The position numbers were made by a program, and so were the translations under genes. Source: Cristatella mucedo (Eukaryota > Bryozoa > Phylactolaemata > Cristatellidae). From it: a stretch of 64,000 nt of DNA. The stretch spans positions 2,807,001 through 2,871,000 of the forward strand of contig WPIO01000048.1 in NCBI GenBank assembly GCA_009760855.2, in the 5' to 3' direction. Under the pieces are notes generated by a model. That model made no database searches. It saw only the letters and a list, made by a program, of their open reading frames with translations, and had not been told where the DNA came from. This document shows, in pieces, positions 1 through 23,948 of this stretch. The stretch's first letter is position 1; every line of letters begins with the position of its first letter.

Positions 1-544
1 CTGAAGCAGGGTGGAATAGATTCAATGGGAACGATAAACATTTTTATATTCTAGATTAAGAATACTCACCTGTCTTTACGAAATTACTCAATTGCACGTG
101 CTAACTTTTTTCTTCGGGGCTGAATACTGAGTTACGTTTGAATCATACATTTAAGGCATTCACTGTATCTAAAGCAGTGACAATTCTTTTGGATACATAT
201 TTTGATGCCAGTTACATTTAAAGTTCCTCACGTAGAAATTAGTTTAAAATTCAAAGTGGCTAGCAAGTTGAGCATCAGCTCTATTGATAGATAATTTGCA
301 CGTTTGGGTGGCAAAGCCTCGAAACAAACACTGGGACTAAAAGTAATAACAAGTGGAGCAAGACTACTCCCGATTATGGAGCAAAAAGTAGTAGAGTTCA
401 TATAAAACCAATGGGTAATCAAGCAACCCCCTGGCAAATATCCATTCTGTGCGTAAGCCCAGGAGCTAAGTAACATGTTCTAATACATATAACTGCATGG
501 CATAAATCGCCGAGTTCCACGAGAAGAGAATAATAAATGAAATC
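1..544. other. 3' flank of RPL38, no gene recognised
   Basis: AT-rich sequence downstream of the RPL38 polyadenylation signal. The longest open frame is an 82-codon minus-strand frame with no family resemblance. I see no RNA gene and no clear repeat here. Confidence 0.4.
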
Positions 545-550
545 TTTATT
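545..550 (-). terminator. RPL38: polyadenylation signal of RPL38
   Basis: The minus strand reads AATAAA here, 59 bases after the RPL38 stop codon (609-611). This gives the short 3' UTR usual for ribosomal protein genes. Confidence 0.75.
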
Positions 551-608
551 TGTACTGCCTGCTGCAAATCATCCAACCAAAGCCAATGGAAATCATCGAC
601 AGGTTAAG

Positions 609-3600
609 TTACTTCAGCTCCTTGACTGCCAGTCCTAGAAACGTAAGAAACATAACGAGTTAGCAGTGCTGCTTCAACTAGACAAGACTCAACATTAAAC
701 CACATATAATAAACGCATGTAATAATCATTCACAAGCTCTACCAAGCACAGGCTTCAACAAACTCACCAGTAAGAACTAATTTAGGTACACATTACGGTG
801 CAGCACTCAATACCACATCACCCAGTTCATGGTATTCATTTTAGCACAGGGCCTCGCGAAGGCCACAACGTAAATCAATTTTAATGCAGAAGTGAATTTA
901 CTGCACAAAACTCGAAGGCCAGGGACACAAATCACGTGACAAAATGATATGGCCAGTCTGGATGTTCGTCGGATCAGTACAGGTTTTTGCACTCGTCACG
1001 AAATACAAACCAGGCACTGCCAAAGAAATCCCTATTGCACAAGCACACCTGTTTAACATCGTGACCGTGCAGATCCATACTACCGAAACAAGCTGAGGTT
1101 AGTGGATCTATGATAGGCATTAAGTATTGCAACAGGGTAATAATAATAAGCCAGAGACATTATGTTTAGATCAACATGCATCATACACAGAAAAATTAGT
1201 TTAACGGTCTAGTGGCTGTGACATAAAGAAAATCAGGCCATTAGCCACAGTGCACTTCAGCTGGACAACAACAAAAACTAACCACCAGCTCGGTTCGACA
1301 GTAGAAATTGGTCAACAAAGCTATAAGTTATCAAGCTAAGGTGTGCCTGACCAGTGCAAAACACATTCATTAAGTCGCACAACCTTCAGGCTCAAGCAGC
1401 TCAGCAAAGCTGCTCGGTATAAAAATAGAGAGGCACACAATACCATAATCCTACCAAACAGCAGTGGTCGTAGACATTCAGTAATCTAGATCAAGCTAAC
1501 CCACAACAGTTAACTTCGTTGGCGATTCTATCTCAGCTGATACATTACAGCCAGATAAAACCATTATAATCCCAAAGGCAATAGCAGCTGTGGGTGGTAT
1601 TAAGACTGCTTTTAATACATTTTTAAGGCTGCTTCATATTAGAACTTGCGATGTACTGTCCCAAAAGTTTGGACAAATCTTCATAAGAAGCTTAATATAT
1701 AAGGTCGACATAGCAGGTGAGATTTAGAGACTTGTCAAATCGGTCTAATTCGTGCAATCCATTATATTTCAAATCAACCAGCCTAGCGGTATGCAGCGGA
1801 GGTAGAAGTATTGATATAGCAGCCCAGGAATCCCGCAAAGAGCGAGGCTATTATCAGTCCAGCAACTGTCAGCAGGAGTCAAGTCCCAAAAACATTCTGC
1901 ACCATGTCAACATTAAAATCATTTTCAATTAATGTGGTGACCATTGTCGCAAGTCAAGAAACAACCACACAACAAAACACTCAATCGAATTGCACTGTGT
2001 TCCAAAGGCAAGCATTAATGTATGGCCTGTCTTGTAAGGACTAGCAGTACTTTCTCAACCGTCTCAGCAAAAAGATAGATTTTTTTACACATAACTCGGA
2101 TCCTTCGGCAGACAGCAAAGTTATTACCAACAACATTGGCTCGGGAAGAATTGGCAAAGCTATCCTACAAAGACTCTCCTGGGCTGGCCATCAACAGGAG
2201 ACAGGTCACGGGCGACCCAAGCTTGGCCCAAACCGCACGATACCACTCCAGACTCTGCTTGAAGCACTAAAAATGCCCAACATCACAGACACAATACTAT
2301 ATATCTGCATATCATGCGAAACGAGTCGCCCAGTGGCGAACAACTACCCTCAAAACAAGCAACATCTCGAAGCTCTAGCACGAACCATTGTGAAGGCATA
2401 GCTTTTCGACAAATAAGACAACAAACACTAGCCCCCCCACGATGGTATGAGAAGCTTGGTCACACGACAGGAACTCCTATCTCTATCTAGGCACCATACA
2501 GTAATGTAATGTATCTCCATCTGTAACTCCACAAAGTCATAAAGACCATGTGGATGTTACACACGAGTTTTGTATAGCGCACTCACAGCTTAAGCGGCTT
2601 TCGGTAGCCAACAGACTTCGTCTCACGCAACAAAGAGAAAGTGGGAAGCATAGCAGAGTCAGGAGAGCAGTTGAGGTAGTGAGTAGTAGCTCAGTACTGC
2701 TGGAAGGGATGAGCCATAGTCGGCAGTAGGAGAGTAGTTGTCGACTAGCAAAGTTCACGACACAGGTTGCCGAACTAAGGACACAATTAGTCGGTGTAGG
2801 TGTAGTCGAATAGGAAGAACTACACACAACACATGATCATTAAATCGCTTATCATTCATTATGAGAGGACCGAGGCCACCAATACATAACGGTGGAGCAT
2901 TTCACCAAAGCACCACTCATTAAATACTGCAACAGGTCTGCCTGACAGCACAATTCAAAGTGGCTCAGTTAATACAATCTAGATATTGTGGGGTGGGGGT
3001 TGAAGAGCACCGTCTATTGTACGGCACCATGATACAACATGCAGCAAGACTAATAACAAAGCAGGTAGAAAGCCTCAATATATACTTCTGCATGTAGCGA
3101 TATCATTCATTTACTTGATGACTACAGGCTATAGGTAGGGAAGGAAGCACAAGGAGGCCAGAACAGCGAAGGCAGCAGCCTCAGCCCACGAGCCTCTCTA
3201 TAAGATAGTTACTAAGCATGACCACTTCTCGGCTAAAGTCTGACTTCAGACCATGCACATTACTGCCAATCGTTGACCGTCTAGTGTAAGATTCTAGACC
3301 GGATGGCCAACTAGTGGGAAGTGCTGCCAGTCATACTCACCAGGAGGCAAAGACTGCTTCAGCTTATCGGCTTTTTCGCGGTCCTGGATGACCAGAGTGT
3401 ACAAATACTTGCTGCATCGGACCTTGAACTTGACATTGTCAGCGTTTTTCTTTATCTTTACGGCTACAGTCAAAGCACGAGCTTGCGTTGTTTACGCCAT
3501 CACGGTCACAATTTGGTTCAGTGGAGCAAAATCTCATGCTTTCAATCCACACACGAAGCAATCAACATCAACGGCACCTGCATGCCTATGTATTGTAGCA

Positions 3601-3960
3601 TAATCCATCGGTTTCAGGCGACGCATGTGAATAGCCATTGCCATTCGAAGGCTCGCACGGTTCGCTCTAACGAAAAGGCGTGGTGAGCGAGTCTCAACTC
3701 AAACAAGCAGCTTAGCTACTACCACTAGCCTCTACGCCGCTGAGCGCAGAAAAGGACAGCTTCATATTAAAAGCTAAGCGCTACTCACACTTGGCATCTT
3801 TTCTCCTGGCGGTAAGCAGAAAATCTTTGATTTCCTTAATTTCCTTAGGCTGCAAAAACGACCATCACATCGTACGGTATGGTTTCGACGCGCGCTAACT
3901 ACTAATAACTAAGCAGATAGTTATACATTTCAAGAAAGCGAACGTTTAAATAAGTACCAT
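609..3960 (-). CDS. RPL38: 60S ribosomal protein L38 (eL38), 4 coding exons
   Basis: Structural protein of the large ribosomal subunit (eL38). Coding exons in order are 3958-3960 (the ATG alone), 3789-3849, 3341-3463 and 609-634. They total 213 nt and encode 70 residues, the family's usual length. Phases agree at every junction and all introns are GT-AG. Exon 2 encodes the [15 protein letters not shown] block, exon 3 [20 protein letters not shown] and KLKQSLPPG, and exon 4 LAVKELK then TAA. This is close to textbook animal eL38, so the identification is secure. The start codon is followed at once by a donor (GTACTT), so translation starts at the very end of exon 1, a layout often seen in ribosomal protein genes. 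Intron 3 is 2.7 kb and contains a LINE-B fragment. TEX261 starts divergently 476 bp away, so the two probably share a promoter region. Confidence 0.97.
2505..2760 (-). mobile_element. LINE-B 3' fragment in RPL38 intron 3
   Basis: On the minus strand this ends with the family tail (GTGGAGTTACAGATGGAG followed by ATACATTACATTAC). Near-identical sequence occurs at 48960-49160 and, in the opposite orientation, at 22140-22350. More distant copies lie at 34965-35245, 47745-47985 and 60790-61070. It is 5' truncated and non-coding here. Confidence 0.6.
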
Positions 3961-4436
3961 TTTAATCCGCAGTCAGTCGGCAGCAGCTGTAACGGTAAAC
4001 GGCGGCTGAGTGAGACGATAGGAACACCGGCGAGCACGACGCACAGCAGCACAGGCTAACAGGGTGCGCAGCGCCCATATACCTTACGCACTTCGTGAAA
4101 AAACTAAATATGCTTATAATACACAATATATCAATAATATAACACGTTTGTGCGATGCCAAACCTAATAGTTACCGCGATGTCGACCGATTCAAACGAGA
4201 ACTCACCGGGACGTCTTCCGTGCCCGACGGGTGATGCTAGAGAGCCATTTCGTGTACATTTGTTAAGAAAGAAGATAAAAACTTGAAGCACAAATTATAA
4301 TTTATTTTATTATTTAATATGATTATTACACAGAGAAAACTAATTTATCGACGATACGTAGTTCGGTACAGCTGGCCAACGTTCACGCTATTAATGACCG
4401 TGACCTGCGGCGCCCGGCTGCTTATGACGTGCCGCG
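3961..4436. promoter_or_regulatory. shared divergent promoter region, RPL38/TEX261
   Basis: This is the only sequence between the start codons of two divergently oriented housekeeping genes, so it must hold both 5' UTRs and core promoters. I see no convincing TATA box at a useful position on either side. The middle (about 4285-4325) is very AT-rich. The call follows from gene orientation, not from a recognised motif. Confidence 0.5.
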
Positions 4437-16693
<12,257 letters not shown>

Positions 16694-17125
16694 GCTCAAC
16701 ACCCGCAAAACGGCATGTCCACCCCAATGCTATGTCTTGTTTTTGGCTTAAGAGAGCCGTGACGAAGCAGACCTCAAGTTGTGTGCAACACCATGTGCAT
16801 CACCCATGTTGCCAGTAGGTCGTCGCGCACTACTGTGAAATTCATAGATAGCCAAATGCAAGCCCGCCTCAATGTTTACAGGTTTACCGGCCATTGGAAT
16901 GTTAACGATGATTAAAAAATAATACATTTTTATACGTGTGATTTATAGGTGCCACTTGATATAACACGCGAGGATAGCCATAAGTAATTCTTGTTTTGGC
17001 ATTCTTTGCTTTGCTACTAAAAGCTGCCCCGGCTGCCAGTGATCTGATGTCACAAGCACCACTAATGCCTCTTACGCAGGATCTCAGTTGACAATAACGC
17101 ACTGTTATGCCATGCTGGTCCGAAA

Positions 17126-20100
17126 CTAGTCGTCTTTTGAAGGCACGTCGAAGTTGTCCACAAGTTCTAAAATAAACAATTGACGTGGGTATCAAGATAC
17201 AAAAATGAAGTCACGCGAGATAGCAGAATGAATTCCTTGAAACAACATCGGCAGGATTGCATGACTGACTGGCTACACACTTGTAAATATAGTCCCGTGT
17301 CTAGGCTGAAGCTTCGTTGAGCTAGCTATTTAGTTAAGGTACCTACCTGGTTACACAGCAAGCTATGGTTAGTTTGGACACAGCATCTTATCAGTTTGCT
17401 AACGTTAATGAGGACCAATTACTTTCCAATGTGCAAGTTCCAAACTCAACTACTGCTGACAGATGTGCCTTTCTGCTACACATTCGATTTAGCCACTAAA
17501 CAAACATTCAAGAGTGAATTGGTGCCGCCTTAAATTAAGGTGCACAGCTGCTGCACACAATCCAGTATTGGGATGATGGCTCAGTGTCAGACTAATATTA
17601 AGAGGCCCCGTTTTTGAGTGCTGGCTATTCTAAGGCGGTTACTTTTCACGACCTCGGTCCTGAGTTCGAATCCTGCGGTGGGTGATTCTTTATCACAGCT
17701 GCAAGCGGTGGTGATAGCCGTAAAGGCTCCTATCGCTAGATAAAAAGGTTGTAAAATCAGCTAGTTTTTAAGGCCTACGTCGCAAGATGGATTTATTTAC
17801 GGTCAGAACGCTTCTTCCAACTTCATTTTGTTTTGCTTCATTTTTTTAAATTTTTTGCTAAAAACAATTTTTAATCTTCTCTGTCACAATAGTACCACTT
17901 TATTTTCAAATATTTGTTTGCATTCTACTGCCGAAGGACTGGCCCAGATCAACATATATAACTTCGATTGTAAGTCCATCCTGACAGTCCTTATAAACAA
18001 GCCTCGGACGTCCTGGTTACGTTGTACCCTTTGTGAGTATGTAGATTCTGGTACACGATATTCATTTTAAAAATTAAGATTACACATACAGCTGAGCAAA
18101 GGCTCAGCTGCAATGAATCACCGACCGGCAGACCTTAGCAAAGGCCCGATCAGACTCATCATTTTTATCCATTCCATTGAGAGATAATCTCCTCAGTGAT
18201 TAAATATGTGATCAAATACCATACTGACTGTTAAGCCTGCTAATCACTATTCCATAGTTCAATGCACAATGCCATGCTCAACTTTAACTATGCGAGTGCA
18301 TGTTCTAGTTACATAGGCAACTTAGTAAATTATGCCCCTGATACTGTGACATGATAATCATCATAGGTATACCGCATGCACACAAACACACACTAGTTAA
18401 AATTGTGAACATCGAATTGTGCATTGAAGGCGGCTTAAGGGAACTAAATTTCTTTCTGGGCAGCTTAGGCCGGAAAGAAAGTCATTAAACTACAACAGCA
18501 GCATGTACACACACATTCAAGTTGACTCATGTGGACGAAGCAAGTGCTTCGAGGAGTAGGTGAGTTTTTTTGAGATTTTAGAAACCGAGGAAGACTAATT
18601 GTGATGTAAAATAACTGACAGTCTGGTTAATCTGGTTCGCCCAGGCTTTGCTTGCTGTGACAACGCATTCTATAACTTGTTTTTGTGCGACCTGGATACC
18701 GAATTCGGCTTGGTGTGCACAAGTGGAGCAGGTCAGGGTGCTCGTGCAGTAAGTATGCACCAGTTTAGTTCTCTAACCCAAGCAATGGAAGATGGCAAGG
18801 TGCATAGCAAATAGTACAAGACTTGGAAAGTGGAGAGAGGGAGTAGGGGTTTTTCGGTACACAGTTTCAGCCAGCTTAACAGCCAGAAGGAATAATAATA
18901 ATAATTTATAAAGCTTTAAAGATTATATAAAGACTTCATAAAGCTGCGTTCAAGCCTACGATTAACACGGCGCAAATTTGGAAGTTTTTTGGATCATTGA
19001 AAGGAATCTCCTACACGCCTCAGTACACAGACAGAAGAATGCACAGGAGCATGCTCGTCGTCGAGGGCACTCTCAAGTTTCATGTTCACTGCATCAGTGA
19101 GGGCATCGAGGCTGTCGGCTCAGTCTGGGCGAATTATTAGGAAGACCAATGCCTAAGACCGATTTCAAAATTTCTTCGGGTCAATGCTTTAGAAGTTGCA
19201 TCGCTGGACAAACTCAACGTTATACAGCAAGTACAATGGAACGAGCAGTAAACACGACTGAGCAATGACCCGAGGTGGTCAGTGCTGAGGCACGGCAAGT
19301 GAGCTGCAACATGAGTGCTAAGTAGCGATTTTAAAACTTACTTAAGGTAGGTTTGATAGCCCAGTGGTTGATATAGAGCAGGGAGGTTCTTGTACTGACC
19401 CGCATAAGAAGGCCGGTAGGTATCGACTAATGGCAACATCACACCGTAGCATAGCCGAGGACAGCTCGTGCAGTCACAGCTAAGATATCAGCAGAATACC
19501 CGAAGGTATTATAAAGAACTAATGTCATGAGGTAAAAGGTCAGCTGATTCAACAGCCTCATCTATATGGCAGCAGAAGTGCCTTTGCGGCTACCACTTCC
19601 CCCACGCAGCGGGCAATAACGGAATTGGCTGCTGAAGGACTCACCTAAGACCTGGGTCGTTAAGTGCAAGCACCTGACGTGCCACGAGACATGGCCGTTG
19701 ACTCGACCGAGGCAACACAGCAATATTAAAAAAAACACCATCAAAAACAGTGCTGATAGTAGGACAAGTTGCAACCAAAGACTCCTAGCAGTGGGTTAGG
19801 ACAAAAAGCTGCAGAGAGCTGCGGCACCACAATACTACGTCGTGCACCTGTGCCACTGCTGCAGTGAGCACATGGAAAACTGCAGAAGCAGATTAACTTG
19901 CCTGGCACTTCCTCGTCTGCTTCAGCAATAGTCTCCTTTGCTACCTTACTTTCTGCGACTATAAAAGACAGCACACGCAAAATACAATACTCCATTGGCA
20001 CGTGATTTACTCTGAATTGCGAGGCTAGTTAGAACTTACATATGCCGAGCTTATTCAACTTCCTGAGGCTGGCAAGATTTTCAGGTCCCAATTGACTTAA

Positions 20101-23100
20101 GATTCCAGGGAACATGTCAGCAATTTCTGCAACACAGACAAGAGTTAGTTACATTTCCACACTGACCCGGAACACAAGATCTAGGCATCTGTCAATGTCG
20201 CTTACGCTTTACTTCCGCGTGTCCGTTTATGGTGAAGGTGTTTGCAGGTATAGATGCTTGAACTTTGGGGTTGTTGAAATGAATTACAGATCCATCATCT
20301 TTGATCATATTCACTTCCTCTATCCCGGGTATATTATTAACTGCCAGTTTTTTCAAAGAGCTCTGCAGTTTCTTATCATCGGTAGTTGCTGTACGATGAA
20401 TGATCTTCTTCTTACGTCGTGCACTACCCTGGATACAATAAAGAATTGGGCGAATGGCAGCATTCATTGCTCTATTGTGCTATCGAATCATTCTAGCAGC
20501 ATTCATTGTTCATCAAAATATTTTGAGTTCAGTGAACCTAGCAATAACTAAAGCGAGCCTCAGGTGCACATATGAACTATGCCAGCTGACTGACTTAAGG
20601 CAAATAAGTAAATTCAGAACAGAGTAAATTCCTCGCAAACTCCAAGCAAAATAAACACCAGCAGAAACAACAACAATCAACCGTGCTAGGTCCGGACAAA
20701 ACCATGCTAGATCCGGTTCTTTTCACGGTTTTTACTCTCCCTCTTGCCGATGTGATTGCCAAGCACAATCTAGGCTTTCACTTCTATGCAGATGACACTC
20801 AGTCGTACCTCTGCTTTGATCCCTCCCAGCCTTCGAGCACTTCGAATTCTCTCAACTCACTTGCTGCATGTATTGATGACATCTGCACGTGGATGCCAGC
20901 AAATTTTCTAAAACTAAATGATGATAAAACTAACTTCATAGTTATGGGCAAACCCAGTGTGATTCAGAAATTGGAAAGGCTGACGCTCAAAATTGGCTCT
21001 GCCAGCATATCTCCCGTTGAATCAGCTCGAAATCTAGGTGTCATGTTCCAAAAAGTGACCTCTCGTTAGACGACCACACCAGCTCCACAGTCAAGTCTGC
21101 CTACTTTCAGCTGCATAATATTGCTAAAACTCGGGCTTGTTCAAATAAGGATACCACATCTAAGTTGGTCCATGCATTCGTGACATCCCGTCTCGACTTC
21201 TGCAACTCACTGCTTACTGGCCTACCGGCATGTGCGATCAGGCGATTGCAGCTGGTGCAAAACTCCGCAGCTAGACTTGTCTGTCGTGAGCATTGCAGTT
21301 GCCACATCACACCACTTCTCGCCGACCTGCACTGGCTACCAGTCAAGCAACGGATCGACTTCAAGGTTCTGTCGCTCACTTTTAGGTCACTTCATTCTTT
21401 GGCTCCAGCCTATCTCTCAGATCTACTGCCCCACCACACCAAGCATCGTAACACCCGCTTTTCGGAATGCAACAGTCTACCAATACCTCGTACAAACTTC
21501 AAATCCTTTGGAGACCGTGCATTTAGTTCGTATGCTCCCAAAGCCTGGAACTCCATCCCGACTTGCATCAGAACATCCCCTGACTTGACCATATTGAAAA
21601 AGAACTTAAAAACACACCTATTTAGGACAGCATTTAGTGGGTCCCTGTGATTCGACCTTTGTGTGCTTATGTGTGCTGACACTGCATGCTGCCACTAACC
21701 ACACTTACATGCTGACCCTGTGCATGTCACCCCTAACCATGTTATTCATGTTGTTTATCGAGCATGATTTTACTCACCATTCAATTGCACTTCCCTTTGC
21801 AGCAAATGTAAAGCGCCTAGAGAGAGATTGAGTTCTCTGAGGGCGCTCTATCAAGTGCATTATTATTATTAAGCAACAGCTTACAAACATTTATCAGCTG
21901 AAAGGGTCGATGCTGATACGACCAGACGTTAACACACAGCCTAAGGGACGGCATTTAAGCAAAATTTCTATCTAGATCTAAATAATGATGCCTGAGAACT
22001 TCAGCCATCCAGGCATTTAGGAGAAGCACTGACCAACTGTTTTTATGTATATAATCACCATGTCAACTAGGTCACGGCCAGTAATTAGACATGTATGCAA
22101 CTTTGTACAGCATATACACGGATGTACCTGCATATTATCTTACGCAACAACAAGTACTCTCCTGCTGCCGACTATGGCTCATCCTTTCCAGCAGTCCTGA
22201 GCTGCTAATTCCATGCTACTCATTACCTCAACTGCCCTCATACCGAAAGCTGCTTAGGCTGTGAGTGCGCTATACATAACTCTCCTGCGTAACACCTACA
22301 GTCTTTTTGGCTTTGTGGAGTTACAGACGGAGATACATTACATTATATTATGTACAATGCGGCATAAACATCGTAGACAACAAAACACAATGTAAAGGAA
22401 GCCACCAAAAATGGAGCTTGAGCAGCTCTCCTAGACCAATTCGGTATCTGTCTGCTCACAGCCGAACGTACATATGACCAACAATTGAAAGAAGCATCAA
22501 CTTCAAGCTCACCTACAATATTAGCACTGCCACAATTGTTTGTTCGTAGTGCTACCAGACAAATGGACTCGTAGTACATTTTAGTAGATAGGTGGAATGT
22601 TGTGTTGTGGTGGCATGGACTGAAGGAGGCAGGCCAAAGAAGCACTACCAAATTGTCATCAAGTGTGCAAGGGAGCAGTTACAACGGACTGTTGACAGGA
22701 CCTCCTTAGAGACAAGTGAGGCAAGAAGTGAATGATTTCACTTTGCTGTGCTAGTAATCCATGAGAGCTGGCTGTAAATGCAGCTATGAAGCCTCAGTCT
22801 GCCAAGGTTTGTCAGTATAGTAAGGGAAAGGGATCCACTGTGCCCTCAAACAAGCATCTTAACTGACATAACTTGTCCAATGAACTGGAAGGAAATGCAT
22901 ACCATGAGTTCCCTCACATGCATGCATGCATAGCCCCAACATAAGGTAGGTCACTGTACACTAAACCATCTCGTCGATAGCATAAAAGAGAGTTCTAACC
23001 CCCTCTCGCTTTCTAAGTCATCCTGTTTGGAAGTTGCTCATAATGTTAGTCAACAAACTCTTAACAGGATAGAGCCAAACGATCATTTGCAAATTTCTAT

Positions 23101-23948
23101 GACTCAGAATACTTTTACTCGTTCTTCCATTTATAATAATAACAATAACATATTAAGCACGATCTAATAGCTAGTCATTTAACCTTAAATCCTCCATGCT
23201 CACAGTTCATATGCTCCCAAAGCCTGGAAATTGCTACATGATATCCTCTGGCTTGACGACAATAGGAGGCAAAAAACCTACCTGTTTCTTAAAGCAGTTG
23301 CTTTGTTCATGAACACTGTCTTACGTGTGCTGCAATTGTGCATGTTATCCTAATCCAATTGACATACTTCTTTTCCAGCATTCGCAGTGTGCCTAAAAAG
23401 ATATCTAGATCTCTCTGGGTGCTAAAACAATATTAATATTATTATTATTAAGTGCCAGCTATGTGAAGCTGGATGGAGGAAGTGTCATAAGCCAAAAAGT
23501 ACAAATGCAGATCTAAAGTATCTTAGTGGACTTTCCTTAAAGAGGCGGTAAATACAATATGCACAGCCGGCCGTGCTAGCCTTCAAATGGTCACATTTTA
23601 TGTCGTGTTTGCTTTTACAGTTTTCTAATCAGGTTGAAACAAAATGGCCCATAACTTTGGCCAAGTTTGATAACCGACCACAATGCAACTGGTGCAGCAG
23701 GCTAAAAGTGGGCATCGCTACAAAACCTTACTTAATGGTAGCCGGCTGCAAGCCCAGAAAATCCTCACAGATGGGTTTAGGGATAACATAACTTATCATC
23801 CATTACACAGAAAGCGCAGATCTAAAGCATTGGAGACAGCACGGAACATTAAATAGGAAAAGCCACTAAGCAGTAAAGGATGCAGCAGACATACTTTGCC
23901 ACCAATTCTGACTTGCTCCTGCAGAGCTTTGAGCTTTTCTGGATTCAT
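17126..23948 (-). CDS. BTF3: transcription factor BTF3 / NAC beta subunit, 5 coding exons
   Basis: Beta subunit of the nascent polypeptide-associated complex, which binds emerging chains at the ribosome exit; BTF3 was first described as a basal transcription factor. Coding exons in order are 23895-23948, 20206-20428, 20040-20126, 19902-19958 and 17126-17166. They total 462 nt and encode 153 residues; the short human isoform is about 162. Exon 1 gives [18 protein letters not shown]. Exon 2 gives [20 protein letters not shown] and the NAC core [11 protein letters not shown]. Exon 3 continues the NAC domain (FPGILSQLG). The last two exons give the acidic tail ending [12 protein letters not shown]. 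Intron 4 uses a GC donor (CAG|GCAAGT), which alone keeps the phase. Intron 1 (3.5 kb) carries a LINE-A copy. The gene converges on TEX261. Confidence 0.96.
17600..17766 (+). mobile_element. tRNA-like SINE, second family
   Basis: Contains a good tRNA B-box (TGAGTTCGAATCCTG), then GGTGATAGCCGTAAAGGCTC and a GATAAAAAGGTTGTAAAATC end. It lies in BTF3 intron 4. Confidence 0.55.
19550..19740 (-). mobile_element. tRNA-like SINE, second family, reverse copy
   Basis: The reverse strand carries the family tail (GGTAGCCGCAAAGGCAC ... GAGGCTGTTGAATCAGCTGA) and a degraded head toward 19740. It lies in BTF3 intron 4. Confidence 0.4.
20690..21873 (+). mobile_element. LINE-A copy, best preserved, in BTF3 intron 1
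   Basis: 5'-truncated non-LTR retrotransposon of CR1/L2 type. A 128-codon frame (20683-21069) has the catalytic box [10 protein letters not shown]. After one frameshift a 161-codon frame (21165-21650) holds the C-terminal part ([58 protein letters not shown]). It ends with the 3' UTR, the hairpin AAAGCGCCTAGAGAGAG ... CTGAGGGCGCT and (ATT)n. It is dead but fairly young. Confidence 0.9.
22140..22350 (+). mobile_element. LINE-B 3' end in BTF3 intron 1
   Basis: Sense-strand copy of the fragment at 2505-2760, ending GGAGTTACAGACGGAGATAC then ATTACATTAT. Confidence 0.6.
23200..23452 (+). mobile_element. LINE-A 3' end fragment in BTF3 intron 1
   Basis: Retains TATGCTCCCAAAGCCTGGAA (end of the RT ORF), then a degraded 3' UTR with the hairpin remnant and an ATT tail. 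Confidence 0.6.
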
